From Streptomyces qinglanensis (GTDB lineage: Bacteria; Actinomycetota; Actinomycetes; Streptomycetales; Streptomycetaceae), in assembly GCF_900111245.1 (NCBI RefSeq), contig NZ_FOGO01000001.1, positions 806,001-870,000 on the forward strand: a stretch of 64,000 nt of DNA. Reading direction: 5' to 3'. Below, in pieces: positions 9,526 through 17,362 of the stretch. Position numbers and translations under genes: made by a program. The notes under the pieces are model-generated. The model had not been told where the DNA came from. It worked only from the letters and a program-made list of their open reading frames with translations, and made no database searches. How positions within the stretch are numbered: position 1 is the first letter of the stretch; every line of letters starts with the position of its first letter.

Positions 9526-9840
9526 GGCTGATCACTCCCCCGCTGAAGGCCGGGCACCTCGTCGCCCGGCGTGTGACCAGCATGTCCGCGCCGCGGAAGG
9601 GCAGCCAAGAGCAAGCGGCCCGGTTCACCGGGACAGGTGGTGGAGTTGTCCACAACTCGCGAGTTATCCACCGTCACCGGCGACACCGGGCCTGGAAGAA
9701 CCGATACGCCGCGCTGAGTGCCCGATCGGTGCGGGGCAGCGGAGGCACAGCAGCAGGACGTATCGGGCAGGACCTACCCAGCCCGAAGCGTGCCCCCGCC
9801 CCGGGGCGGGCCCGGGGCGGGCTCAGCCCCGGACTCGCCG

Positions 9841-9882
9841 CGCCCCGGTCCGGGACGTGCTCGGCACGCCCGGACCGGGGCG
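9841..9882. other. Very stable hairpin of 19 base pairs in intergenic DNA
   Basis: CGCCCCGGTCCGGG (9841-9854) is perfectly complementary to 9869-9882. The inner 14 nt fold again as CGTGC-TCG-GCACG. Apart from one bulged A the stem is 19 bp with a three-base loop. It is about 200 nt beyond the MFS stop codon and 300 nt upstream of the I36-like gene, so a terminator or a structured small RNA are both possible. Confidence 0.6.
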
Positions 9883-9938
9883 TGCCCGCGGGCCGGCACG
9901 GGGCGCCGCTGCTTCCCGGTTCCCGTCGGCGGGTCTGC

Positions 9939-9974
9939 GGCGCCAGCGGCGCCAGCGGCGCCAGCGGCGCCAGC
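9939..9974. repeat. Four perfect copies of a 9-bp unit
   Basis: GGCGCCAGC repeats at 9939, 9948, 9957 and 9966 without mismatch. Each unit contains the GGCGCC palindrome, so the block can fold in several registers. Confidence 0.85.
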
Positions 9975-10040
9975 GCAGCGGCAACGGCGTCGGCGAGGGT
10001 CCGCCGTGCCCCGCAACCCGCGAACCGGCTCCGGCGAACC

Positions 10041-10076
10041 GTTCCCGAAGGGCCTCGCGCGAGGCCCTTCGGGAAC
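10041..10076 (-). terminator. 36-bp perfect palindrome terminating the MFS gene
   Basis: The first 18 bases (GTTCCCGAAGGGCCTCGC) are exactly mirrored by 10059-10076 with no spacer. It lies 8 nt past the stop of the MFS gene on the minus strand, which fits a rho-independent type terminator. Confidence 0.8.
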
Positions 10077-10083
10077 GGCCGCC

Positions 10084-11697
10084 TCAGACGTGCACGGAAG
10101 GCCCGGCGTCGTTCTTGCCGCGACTGGTGAAGACGGCCACGCCCGCGGCCAGGACCGAGACGATGCCCGCGCAGATGAACGCCAGGCCCATGCCCGAGAC
10201 GAAGGCGCCGTGCACGGCGTGCTCGATCGCCTCCGCCATCCGTTCCGGCGTCCCCTTCGGCACGGGTGCGATGCCCACCTCGGCCGCGTCCCTGAGGGCT
10301 GCCTCCTTCTCACCCGACAGCGGCGGCAGCTTGGCCTCGGCCCACTTGCGGGGCAGTTCACTGCCGACCCGGGAGGCCATCACGGCGCCGAGCACCGCCG
10401 TCCCGAGGCTGCCGCCCACCTGCATGGCGGCCTGCTGGAGCCCGCCCGCGACACCCGCGTGCTGCAGCGGCGCGTTGCCGACGATCACTTCGGTGGCACC
10501 GACCATCACCGGTGCGAGTCCGAGGCCCAGCAGGGCGAACCACAGGGAGGTGACGCCCATGCCGCTGTCCGCCTCCAGGGTGGAGAGTCCGAACATGGCG
10601 ACGGCCGCCAGGATCATGGCGCCGGCCAGCGGAACGCGGGGGCCGACCTTGGTGATGACCGCGCCCGCCAGCGGCGAGGCGACGATCATCATGGCGGTGA
10701 GCGGCAGCAGGCGCAGCCCGCTGTCCACCGGCGAGAGGCCGTTGACGTTCTGCAGGTAGAAGGTGACGAAGAAGATGCCGCCCATGAAGCCGAAGGCCAT
10801 GAGCACCATCAGGACGGTTCCGGCGGTCAGCGGTATCGAGCGGAACATGCTCATGGGCAGCAGCGGTTCGGCGACCCTGGTCTCCCAGAAGCCGAAGACA
10901 CCGAAGGCCAGCGCCGAGACGGCCAGGAATCCGAGGGTCCTGGGGTCGCCCCAGTGCCAGTCGGGCGCCTTGATGATGGCCCAGACGAGGCAGAACATGG
11001 CACCGGACAGCAGGAGGATGCCGAGCAGGTCGAAGGACCGGGGCGCGTCCTTCGACCGCCGGTCCAGCAGCAGGACGAGTCCCATCACCAGTGCGAGCGC
11101 GCCGACCGGGATGTTGATGAAGAAGACCGACTCCCAGCCCTTGTGCTCGACCAGCAGCCCACCGACGATCGGCCCGGCCGCCGTCGAGGCGCCGATGACC
11201 GCACCCCAGATGCCGATGGCCGCGTTCAGCCGCTCGGCGGGGAAGGAGGCGCGCAGCAGGCCCAGTGCGGCCGGCATCAGCAGGGCGCCGCACAGGCCCT
11301 GGAGCACCCGGAAGGTGATGACGAGTGCCACGCTGCCGGACAGGCCGATGGCGGCGGAGGCGGCGGCGAAGCCGACCACGCCGCCGAGGAAGGTCTGCCG
11401 GTGCCCGAAGCGGTCGCCCAGCTTGCCCGCGGTGATCAGCGAGACCGCGAGCGCGAGCAGATAGCCGTTGGTGATCCACTGGACATCGGCCAGGGAGGCG
11501 TCGAGGTCGTGCTGGATGGCGGGGTTGGCGATGGCGACGATCGTCCCGTCGAGGGCGACCATCGCGACCCCGAAGGCGACGGTGACGAGGGTCAGCCACG
11601 GGTGTCCGCGCAGCCCGCTGCGGGGCTCCCGGCCGCCGCCGTCGGCGGGTGCTGGATCCGGCGCGTCGTCCGCGACGGTGCTGGTCTGGGTGGTCAT
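10084..11697 (-). CDS. MFS drug exporter, DHA2 (EmrB/QacA) type
   Basis: 537-residue integral membrane transporter with about 14 hydrophobic helices. The first helix carries VALDGTIVAIANPAI (motif D1 of DHA2), followed by the A motif GKLGDRFGHRQTF and the C motif GASTAAGPIVGG. These mark drug:H+ antiporters of the EmrB/QacA group. The ATG at 11697 (MTTQTSTV) has no ribosome binding site, but CATTAT lies 9 nt upstream on the same strand, consistent with a leaderless message. It is divergent from a TetR gene that probably represses it. The substrate cannot be told from sequence. Confidence 0.92.
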   Translation of the reverse strand: MTTQTSTVADDAPDPAPADGGGREPRSGLRGHPWLTLVTVAFGVAMVALDGTIVAIANPAIQHDLDASLADVQWITNGYLLALAVSLITAGKLGDRFGHRQTFLGGVVGFAAASAAIGLSGSVALVITFRVLQGLCGALLMPAALGLLRASFPAERLNAAIGIWGAVIGASTAAGPIVGGLLVEHKGWESVFFINIPVGALALVMGLVLLLDRRSKDAPRSFDLLGILLLSGAMFCLVWAIIKAPDWHWGDPRTLGFLAVSALAFGVFGFWETRVAEPLLPMSMFRSIPLTAGTVLMVLMAFGFMGGIFFVTFYLQNVNGLSPVDSGLRLLPLTAMMIVASPLAGAVITKVGPRVPLAGAMILAAVAMFGLSTLEADSGMGVTSLWFALLGLGLAPVMVGATEVIVGNAPLQHAGVAGGLQQAAMQVGGSLGTAVLGAVMASRVGSELPRKWAEAKLPPLSGEKEAALRDAAEVGIAPVPKGTPERMAEAIEHAVHGAFVSGMGLAFICAGIVSVLAAGVAVFTSRGKNDAGPSVHV

Positions 11698-11807
11698 GGC
11701 CGGAGGATAATGACAGTCGCTGACAATTGACAAACGAAATTATTAGTCGGTAAATGTCAGTTGGCACTCACGCATCGTGAGCGCATCGCCGGAGAGAGGA
11801 AGCGGCA
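11698..11807. promoter_or_regulatory. Divergent MFS/TetR promoter with repeated TGACA half-sites
   Basis: An AT-rich island. TGACA occurs at 11711 and 11721, TTGACA at 11727 and TGTCA at 11755. TTGACA at 11727-11732 could be the -35 box of the TetR gene. CATTAT (read on the minus strand, 11712-11707) is the likely -10 of the MFS gene. The half-sites overlap both, as expected for a TetR operator. Confidence 0.5.
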
Positions 11808-12437
11808 TTGACGGGGCTGCGCGAACGGAAGAAACAGCGCACAAGAGACGCGCTGATCGTGGCCGCCCACGAACTCTTCGTCACGCAGGGCTACGAATCC
11901 ACCACCGTCGACCAGATCGCCGAGGCCGTCGACGTCTCCCAGCGCACCTTCTTCCGCTACTTCACGAACAAGGAGGAGGTCGCGCTCTTCCTGCAGAACA
12001 TGGTGGAACGCCTCTACTACGAAGCCGTGTGCGCCCGCCCGGTGGCCGAGCCTCCGCTGGAGTGCCTGCGCAGCACCCTCGACGACGTGTGGGACGACGT
12101 CGGCGTGGCGGTCGAAGAGATCACCCCGCTCGACCTCTATCTGAAGATGTGCCAGGTCATCGAGGTGACCCCGTCCCTGCTGGCCGCGCACCTGCGGCAT
12201 TCGCTGCTGATGGAGGAGAAGCTCGTCCAGGAGGTCGCCCGGCGCACCGGGGTGGACGCCGACCAGGATCCGCGGCCGCGGGTGCTGGTCGCCGCCTTCA
12301 CCGGGGTGATGCGCACCGCCGCCCGGCAGTGGAGCATGCGCAGCGACGCCTCGCTGGAGACGGCACGCGAGGTCACCCGCGACTACACCGCGCAACTGAG
12401 CCCCGCTCTCGGCTCCGACTGGGGACGGCGGCGCTGA
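11808..12437 (+). CDS. TetR family regulator divergent from the MFS exporter
   Basis: 209-residue regulator. The N-terminal helix-turn-helix (about residues 8-55; QIAEAVDVSQRTFFRYFTNKEEV) is typical TetR. The C-terminal ligand domain resembles the MftR-like group. The start is a TTG at 11808 preceded by GAGAGGAAG, a strong site. Position and orientation indicate control of the exporter at 10084-11697 and of itself through the TGACA-rich region between them. The ligand is unknown. Confidence 0.92.
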   Translation: MTGLRERKKQRTRDALIVAAHELFVTQGYESTTVDQIAEAVDVSQRTFFRYFTNKEEVALFLQNMVERLYYEAVCARPVAEPPLECLRSTLDDVWDDVGVAVEEITPLDLYLKMCQVIEVTPSLLAAHLRHSLLMEEKLVQEVARRTGVDADQDPRPRVLVAAFTGVMRTAARQWSMRSDASLETAREVTRDYTAQLSPALGSDWGRRR

Positions 12438-12528
12438 GCCCGGCACCCGGGCCCACGACTCCAGTTGCGCTCCGTGACCGCCGCGCGGTACGGACGCGCC
12501 ACCCCGGCCCGACCGGGCAGTACGAAAC

Positions 12529-12542
12529 GTGAGATGACTCAC
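12529..12542. promoter_or_regulatory. Dyad GTGAG-ATGA-CTCAC upstream of first DUF1023 gene
   Basis: Perfect 5-bp arms around 4 nt, 55 nt before the GTG at 12597. A TAAGGT hexamer (12582-12587) lies 9 nt before that start and may be the -10 of a near-leaderless message. Confidence 0.4.
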
Positions 12543-12596
12543 CCGGAGGTCCTGAATGCGGGACCGCTCAGCGGCATCTCTTAAGGTGTCGCCCCA

Positions 12597-13856
12597 GTGA
12601 CTTACTTCCCCGCACCAGGCAACCCGTTGTCCGGACTCGGCGTCCCCGCACCAGGCGCCCCGGGCATCACGGTCTGGCGTGCGGTGCTCGCCCTGACCGT
12701 CGTCCTCGTCCTGCTGGCGACATCCGGCTGGACAGCGGTGCGCAAGCACCAGGCGGAGGACGGGCCGCGGGCAGCAGCCGTGCACGCCTGGAAGAAAGCC
12801 TCCCTCGCCGGACGCCCCCTGCCCGCCCCCGACGCCCCGCCCGGCAGCATCGCCCGCTACTTCGCCGGGCTGAGCCGGGCCCAGCAGCGCGACCTCGCCG
12901 CACGCTTCCCCCTCGTGGTGGGCAACCTCGGCGGCGCACCCCTGGAGCTGCGCTACCGGGCGAACCGCACCGCGCTGCTCCAGGCCCGCGACACCGAGCG
13001 CAAGCGGATGCGGGACGAGCGGCTGACCGAAGAGGGCCGCAGCCAGGCGGAGCAGCGGATGCACCGCTTCACCTCGATGCTGAGCCCGCAGCGGCAGATC
13101 CTCGCCTTCGACCCGACCGGGCGCGGCCGGGCCGCCGAGGTCTTCGGCGACCTGCGGGACGCCCGGCGGGTCTCGGTGGTCGTCCCCGGCGTCGACACCG
13201 AGCTGCTGACCTTCGAGAAGTCGGCGCGGCAGTACTCGGCGCCGGTCGGCATGGCCGACTCGCTGCAACAGCAGCAGCACGCCATCCGCCCCGGCGTGCA
13301 CACGGCGACCATCGCCTGGGCCGACTACACCGCGCCCGCCGGGCTCGGCGTGGACGCCGCCTCGGGCGGAGACGCCGAGAACGGCGCGGTACGACTGGAC
13401 GACCTGGTCCGCGCCCTGCCCGCCACCTCCGCCGCGGACGCACCCGAGGTCGCGCTGTTCTGCCACAGCTACGGATCTGTGGTCTGCGGGGTGGCGGCGC
13501 GCCGGCTGCCGGACAGCGTCACCGACATCGCCGTCGCGGGCAGCCCGGGGATGCGGGCCGACAACGCGGCGCAGCTCGGCACCCGCGCCCACGTCTGGGC
13601 GATGCGGGACGACGACGACTGGATCGCCGACGTCCCCCACCTGGACGTCGGAGGGCTCGGGCACGGTGCGGACCCGGTGGCGGACGGCTTCGGCGCCCGG
13701 CAACTGTCCGCCCGCGGCGCCGTCGGCCACACCGGCTACTTCGTGCCGCACACCAGCAGCCTCGCCAACTTCGCCGCGATCGGCACCGGCGCCTACCAGG
13801 ACGTCACCTGCGCCTCCTCCGACCCGGAGTGCTCCGTGGTCCCGGGCGCCTCCTGA
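12597..13856 (+). CDS. Membrane-anchored alpha/beta hydrolase, DUF1023 family (copy 1)
   Basis: 419-residue protein with an uncleaved-looking N-terminal helix (about residues 24-45) and an extracytoplasmic hydrolase domain of the DUF1023 (alpha/beta hydrolase 8) family. The nucleophile elbow is CHSYGS with Ser291. Downstream the family blocks GSPGMRA, DDWI and GLGHG supply likely Asp and His partners. The C-terminus has a Cys pair (VTCASSDPEC) that is matched in the paralog at 17363-18550 and may form a disulfide. Members occur widely in actinobacteria; substrates are unknown. The gene is separated from its paralog only by a DUF4429/two-component operon. Confidence 0.85.
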   Translation: MTYFPAPGNPLSGLGVPAPGAPGITVWRAVLALTVVLVLLATSGWTAVRKHQAEDGPRAAAVHAWKKASLAGRPLPAPDAPPGSIARYFAGLSRAQQRDLAARFPLVVGNLGGAPLELRYRANRTALLQARDTERKRMRDERLTEEGRSQAEQRMHRFTSMLSPQRQILAFDPTGRGRAAEVFGDLRDARRVSVVVPGVDTELLTFEKSARQYSAPVGMADSLQQQQHAIRPGVHTATIAWADYTAPAGLGVDAASGGDAENGAVRLDDLVRALPATSAADAPEVALFCHSYGSVVCGVAARRLPDSVTDIAVAGSPGMRADNAAQLGTRAHVWAMRDDDDWIADVPHLDVGGLGHGADPVADGFGARQLSARGAVGHTGYFVPHTSSLANFAAIGTGAYQDVTCASSDPECSVVPGAS

Positions 13857-13990
13857 CGGCACGCACGACGCCCGCAGCACTCCGCCGGGCCGCGCACCGC
13901 GCCGCCGGATCCCCCCGAATCTGCGCGCGTAGCACCACGGAGCGCGGCGGAGGGGGGACGGACAGCCGACCGCCGCATACGATGGCCCAC

Positions 13991-14866
13991 ATGGGTGACG
14001 TACTGGCTGGAATTCACTCCACCTGGGAGTTCACAACGGACTCCGTGCTCATCCGCTTCGAACGGGGGATTCGCACGCCGAAGCTCTTCCAGGTGCTCGG
14101 GGAACGGCGTATCCCGTACGAGGCGCTGAGCACCGTCGAGCTGGCCCCGGGCGGCAAGCGCGGCACCGTCGTGCTGCGCGCCGTGCCCCGGGAGGGCGCG
14201 GACCCGCTGCTGGAAGCGGCAGCCGGACAGCTCAAGGAGAGCAGCGACCCCTACCGGCTGGTGCTGCCCGCCGAGCGCGAGCCGCTGGCGGACCGCTACG
14301 CGGCCGAGTTGCGGGCCGCCCTGCCCCCGGAGGCGGCCAAACCGGCGCAGGACCACCTGGTCGCCGCGCCCTCCGCCCCGCAGAGCTTCAAGGCGTACGA
14401 CGGGAAGGCGTCCTTCGACGGCACGGGAGTCGGCTTCCGCTGGTTCTGGACGGGTGCCTCGACGGCCAAGTGGAAGGCGGGCGACCAGTACTTCCCCGTC
14501 GGCGAGCTGGAGGGTGTCGAGTGGAACTCGCCGGAGGGACCCGGCGGCCATCTGCGGCTGCGCCCGCGCGGAGCCGAGATCCTCGCGGAGGCCGACCAGG
14601 ACCCGGCCTCCGTGGTGTTCGGCCTCGGCTACGGCCCCGTCTACGAGTCCCTGCCCTTCGCCGCCTCGGTCCTGGAGGCGGTACGGGCGGCCGGGCCGGT
14701 GCGGGGCACCGAGGGCATCTGTTCGGCCCCCGCACCGCAGCCCTCCCGATCGGACCCGGCGGATGTGGCCGAACGCATCCGGCACCTCGGTGAGCTGCAC
14801 GACGCCGGGCTGCTGACCGACCACGAGTTCACCGCCAAGAAGGCGGAGCTGCTGGCGGAGCTGTGA
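13991..14866 (+). CDS. DUF4429 protein with C-terminal SHOCT motif
   Basis: 291-residue soluble protein with two DUF4429 (PH-like) repeats, roughly residues 8-100 and 135-225, each opening with a Trp/Phe-rich strand. A short SHOCT-like helix pair lies at the end (HLGELHDAGLLTDHEFTAKKAELL). The ATG at 13991 gives MGDVLAGIHSTWEF and has a TACGAT hexamer exactly 7 nt upstream with no ribosome binding site, so translation is probably leaderless; an ATG 9 nt earlier overlaps the hexamer. The stop overlaps the start of the histidine kinase by 4 nt, implying translational coupling. Its role in signalling is inference from the operon. Confidence 0.85.
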   Translation: MGDVLAGIHSTWEFTTDSVLIRFERGIRTPKLFQVLGERRIPYEALSTVELAPGGKRGTVVLRAVPREGADPLLEAAAGQLKESSDPYRLVLPAEREPLADRYAAELRAALPPEAAKPAQDHLVAAPSAPQSFKAYDGKASFDGTGVGFRWFWTGASTAKWKAGDQYFPVGELEGVEWNSPEGPGGHLRLRPRGAEILAEADQDPASVVFGLGYGPVYESLPFAASVLEAVRAAGPVRGTEGICSAPAPQPSRSDPADVAERIRHLGELHDAGLLTDHEFTAKKAELLAEL

Positions 14867-16332
14867 CGCCAGGACCCGGACTCTCCGCCCTGTGGGGCCA
14901 ACTGCGCTCGCTCGCCGTCGCACTGGCCACCCCCGCCGCCTCGCGTGAGCCGCTGCTGGGGCACGCGGCCTCCCGCACCGTGCGACTGCTGCCCTATGTG
15001 CTGGCGTCCGGCTTCGCGATCGTGCTCCTCCCGGTGACCACCCAGGTGCTCTCGCACGACTTCGCGGTACCCGGCGGCTGGGCCGGTGCGCTGAGCGTGG
15101 CGCAGACCGCGCCCCTGATCCTGGCGGTGACCCGGCCGCTGACCGCCTGGTGGATCGTCTTCGGTGCGGACCTGGTCGGCGCCTTGGTGCTGCTGATGAC
15201 GAGCGAAGGTGCCGGACGGCCCTGGCCGTGGCCGCCGATGGTGATCGTGGGCTGCCTGGTGCTGTATCTGGCGCTGGCGCTGCGCGAGAGCCGCCGCACG
15301 CTGCTCGCCGTCTGGCTCGTGACGGTGTCCGCCTCGCTCGCGCTGGGGTTCGCCGCACCCGAGCGCAGCGAGGGGACGAACGTCCTGCTGATCGTGCTCA
15401 CCGGCGCCGTACTCCTGCTCGGGGCATCGCTGCGGGAGCGGGCCGAGGCGCAGCGGCGACTGGCCGAGCAGGAGCACATCAGCGAGGCCGAACGCGCCCA
15501 GCGCACCCTGCTCGAGGAGCGCGCCCGGATCGCCCGGGAACTGCACGACGTGGTCGCGCACCACATGTCCGTCATCACCGTCCAGGCCGACAGTGCGCCC
15601 TACCGGATCGCGGAGATGCCGCAGGAGGCACGCGAGGAGTTCGGCTCCATCGCCGCCGCCGCACGCGAGTCGCTGGCCGAGATGCGCCGCCTGCTCGGCG
15701 TCCTGCGCAGCGAGAGCGCCCGCGGTGAACGAGCCCCCCAGCCCGGCCTGGAGCGGCTGGAGCAGCTCGTGGAGGCGACCGTACGCGCCGGAGTGCCCAC
15801 CGAGCTGAACCTCTCGCTGCCCGGCGCGGAGGACGGGGGCGGGAGAGGGGACGAGGCCGCGACGGGGACCAGTGCCGGTGCGGCGGGTGCGGATTCCGCT
15901 GTGGCCCCGACCGTGACGCTCTCGGCGTACCGGATCGTCCAGGAGGCGCTCGCCAACGTGGTGCGGCACGCGCCCGGTGCACGGACCCGCGTCTCGGTGT
16001 CGGTGGCGGACGGGGGCCTGCTGTCCGTGCTGGTCGTCAACGGCGCCTCGCCGGAGCCGGAAGCGGCCCCGCTGGAGACGGCCGGCACCGGGCACGGCCT
16101 GGTGGGGATGCGGGAACGGGTGCGGCTGGTCGGCGGGAGCCTGCAGGTCGGTGCGCTGCCCGACGGCGGGTTCCGGGTCGCGGCCCGACTGCCGCTGCAC
16201 CCGTCCCCCGCCGCTCCGCCCGGACGGCACGACGAGGCGTCCCCCGAGGCCGATGCGCGGGACGCGGAGCAGGACCGGACCTCCGAGCACGCACCCCACC
16301 CGCGGCACACCGGCTCCACCCCGACCGTATGA
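14863..16332 (+). CDS. Sensor histidine kinase, NarL-type (HisKA_3)
   Basis: 489-residue membrane kinase. Four or more hydrophobic segments (about residues 43-190) form the sensor half with almost no extracytoplasmic domain. A coiled coil leads into the HisKA_3 box ARIARELHDVVAHHMSV with phospho-acceptor His228. The ATPase domain shows ALANVVRHAPGA (N box) and GTGHGLVGMRERV (G box). An Ala/Gly/Asp insertion interrupts the ATPase domain and the C-terminal 50 residues are disordered. The GTG start overlaps the DUF4429 stop, and the response regulator follows after 16 nt. Confidence 0.93.
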   Translation: MTPGPGLSALWGQLRSLAVALATPAASREPLLGHAASRTVRLLPYVLASGFAIVLLPVTTQVLSHDFAVPGGWAGALSVAQTAPLILAVTRPLTAWWIVFGADLVGALVLLMTSEGAGRPWPWPPMVIVGCLVLYLALALRESRRTLLAVWLVTVSASLALGFAAPERSEGTNVLLIVLTGAVLLLGASLRERAEAQRRLAEQEHISEAERAQRTLLEERARIARELHDVVAHHMSVITVQADSAPYRIAEMPQEAREEFGSIAAAARESLAEMRRLLGVLRSESARGERAPQPGLERLEQLVEATVRAGVPTELNLSLPGAEDGGGRGDEAATGTSAGAAGADSAVAPTVTLSAYRIVQEALANVVRHAPGARTRVSVSVADGGLLSVLVVNGASPEPEAAPLETAGTGHGLVGMRERVRLVGGSLQVGALPDGGFRVAARLPLHPSPAAPPGRHDEASPEADARDAEQDRTSEHAPHPRHTGSTPTV

Positions 16333-16348
16333 AAGGCACCCCGACAGC

Positions 16349-17083
16349 ATGAACGGCATCGGCGCGTCCGGCGCTTCCCCGACCGGCCGGGTGACCCGCC
16401 TGGTCATCGTCGACGACCAGGCCATGGTCCGGGCGGGATTCGCCGCGCTGCTGGCCGCCCAGAGCGACATCGACGTGGTGGGCGAGGCGCCCGACGGCGC
16501 GGCCGGCGTCGAGCTGTGCCGCCGCACCCACCCCGACGTGGTGCTGATGGATGTCCGGATGCCGCGGTTGAACGGCCTGGAGGCGGCCGAGCAGCTCCTC
16601 GACCCGCCGCCGGGCGTCACCCACCGGCCCAAGGTGCTGATGCTGACCACGTTCGACGTGGACGACTACGTGTACGAGGCGCTGCGGCTGGGTGCCAGCG
16701 GGTTCCTGCTCAAGGACGCGCCGCCGGCCGATCTGATCGCCGCGGTGCGGGTGGTCGCCGAGGGCGAGGCCCTGTTGGCGCCCTCCGTGACCCGGCGGCT
16801 GATCGCCGAGTTCGCCCGGCAGCGGTCCGGGAACGGATCGCGGCGGGGGCGCGCCCCGGCGTCCGCACTGCGGCTGAAGGCACTCACCGAGCGGGAGACC
16901 GAAGTGCTGGAACTCGTGGCCCGCGGACGGTCCAACACCGAGATCGCCGAGTTTCTCGTACTGGCCGAGCAGACGGTGAAGACCCATGTGAGCCGCGTCT
17001 TCGCCAAGCTGGGACTGCGCGACCGGGCCCAGGCCGTCGTCTTCGCCTACGAGTCGGGACTGGTCACGCCGGGCGACCGGTAG
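16349..17083 (+). CDS. Response regulator, NarL/FixJ family
   Basis: 244-residue regulator. The receiver domain holds the acidic pair Asp22/Asp23 and the phosphorylation site Asp68 (VVLMDVRMP), with Lys in GFLLKDAPP. The C-terminal LuxR-type helix-turn-helix reads LTERETEVLELVARGRSN onward. The ATG at 16349 has a weak AAAGG site and lies 16 nt after the kinase stop, so it is the cognate partner. Likely targets, by proximity only, are the flanking DUF1023 genes. Confidence 0.95.
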   Translation: MNGIGASGASPTGRVTRLVIVDDQAMVRAGFAALLAAQSDIDVVGEAPDGAAGVELCRRTHPDVVLMDVRMPRLNGLEAAEQLLDPPPGVTHRPKVLMLTTFDVDDYVYEALRLGASGFLLKDAPPADLIAAVRVVAEGEALLAPSVTRRLIAEFARQRSGNGSRRGRAPASALRLKALTERETEVLELVARGRSNTEIAEFLVLAEQTVKTHVSRVFAKLGLRDRAQAVVFAYESGLVTPGDR

Positions 17084-17100
17084 CTCCGCCGCCCCGCGGC

Positions 17101-17118
17101 GGTCGCGGGCCCGCGACC
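17101..17118 (+). terminator. 18-bp perfect palindrome after the response regulator
   Basis: GGTCGCGGGCCCGCGACC has no spacer and lies 18 nt after the stop codon, ending the DUF4429/kinase/regulator operon. Confidence 0.65.
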
Positions 17119-17200
17119 GCACACCGGCCCGCCGCCGCACACCGGCCCGCGGCCCCAGCGGTCCCGGGACTCCGGCCCGGGACTCCGGCCCGGGACTCCA
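17117..17200. repeat. Two short direct-repeat families in one intergenic stretch
   Basis: CGCACACCGGCCCGC occurs twice about 18 nt apart (near 17118 and 17136). It is followed by about two and a half tandem copies of the 12-bp unit GGGACTCCGGCC (17165-17198). Confidence 0.7.
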
Positions 17201-17362
17201 CCGGCTCTCCGCGCGCGGGTTCCACGCACCCTGCGCCCACCCCCTACCCCGGTAGCATCCGCCGGTTGGCTCCGCAGTGTGACGCCCCGCGGACGACCGG
17301 AGCCGCACGCTCCTTCTGCCGCCTCCGGAGACTCCGCGGGCGGCGGGAGGAGGGACAGGCCC

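Larger units (their letters stand above)
9526..10083. other. Long intergenic region rich in hairpins and short repeats
   Basis: 558 nt with no supported gene. Its left part carries the promoter of the I36-like gene, including an AT-richer stretch near 9645-9670. The rest is very GC-rich and holds a giant hairpin (9841-9882), a 9-bp tandem repeat (9939-9974) and a 36-bp perfect palindrome (10041-10076) that ends the MFS transporter gene. Open frames here look like shadows. Confidence 0.6.

Noticed and set aside
9939..9974. Short regular repeats considered as a CRISPR array
   Set aside because: Unit is 9 bp with no spacers and there are no cas genes.
9718..11730. 670-codon + strand frame opposite the MFS gene
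   Set aside because: Antisense shadow; Asp/His/Gly-rich without recognisable structure.
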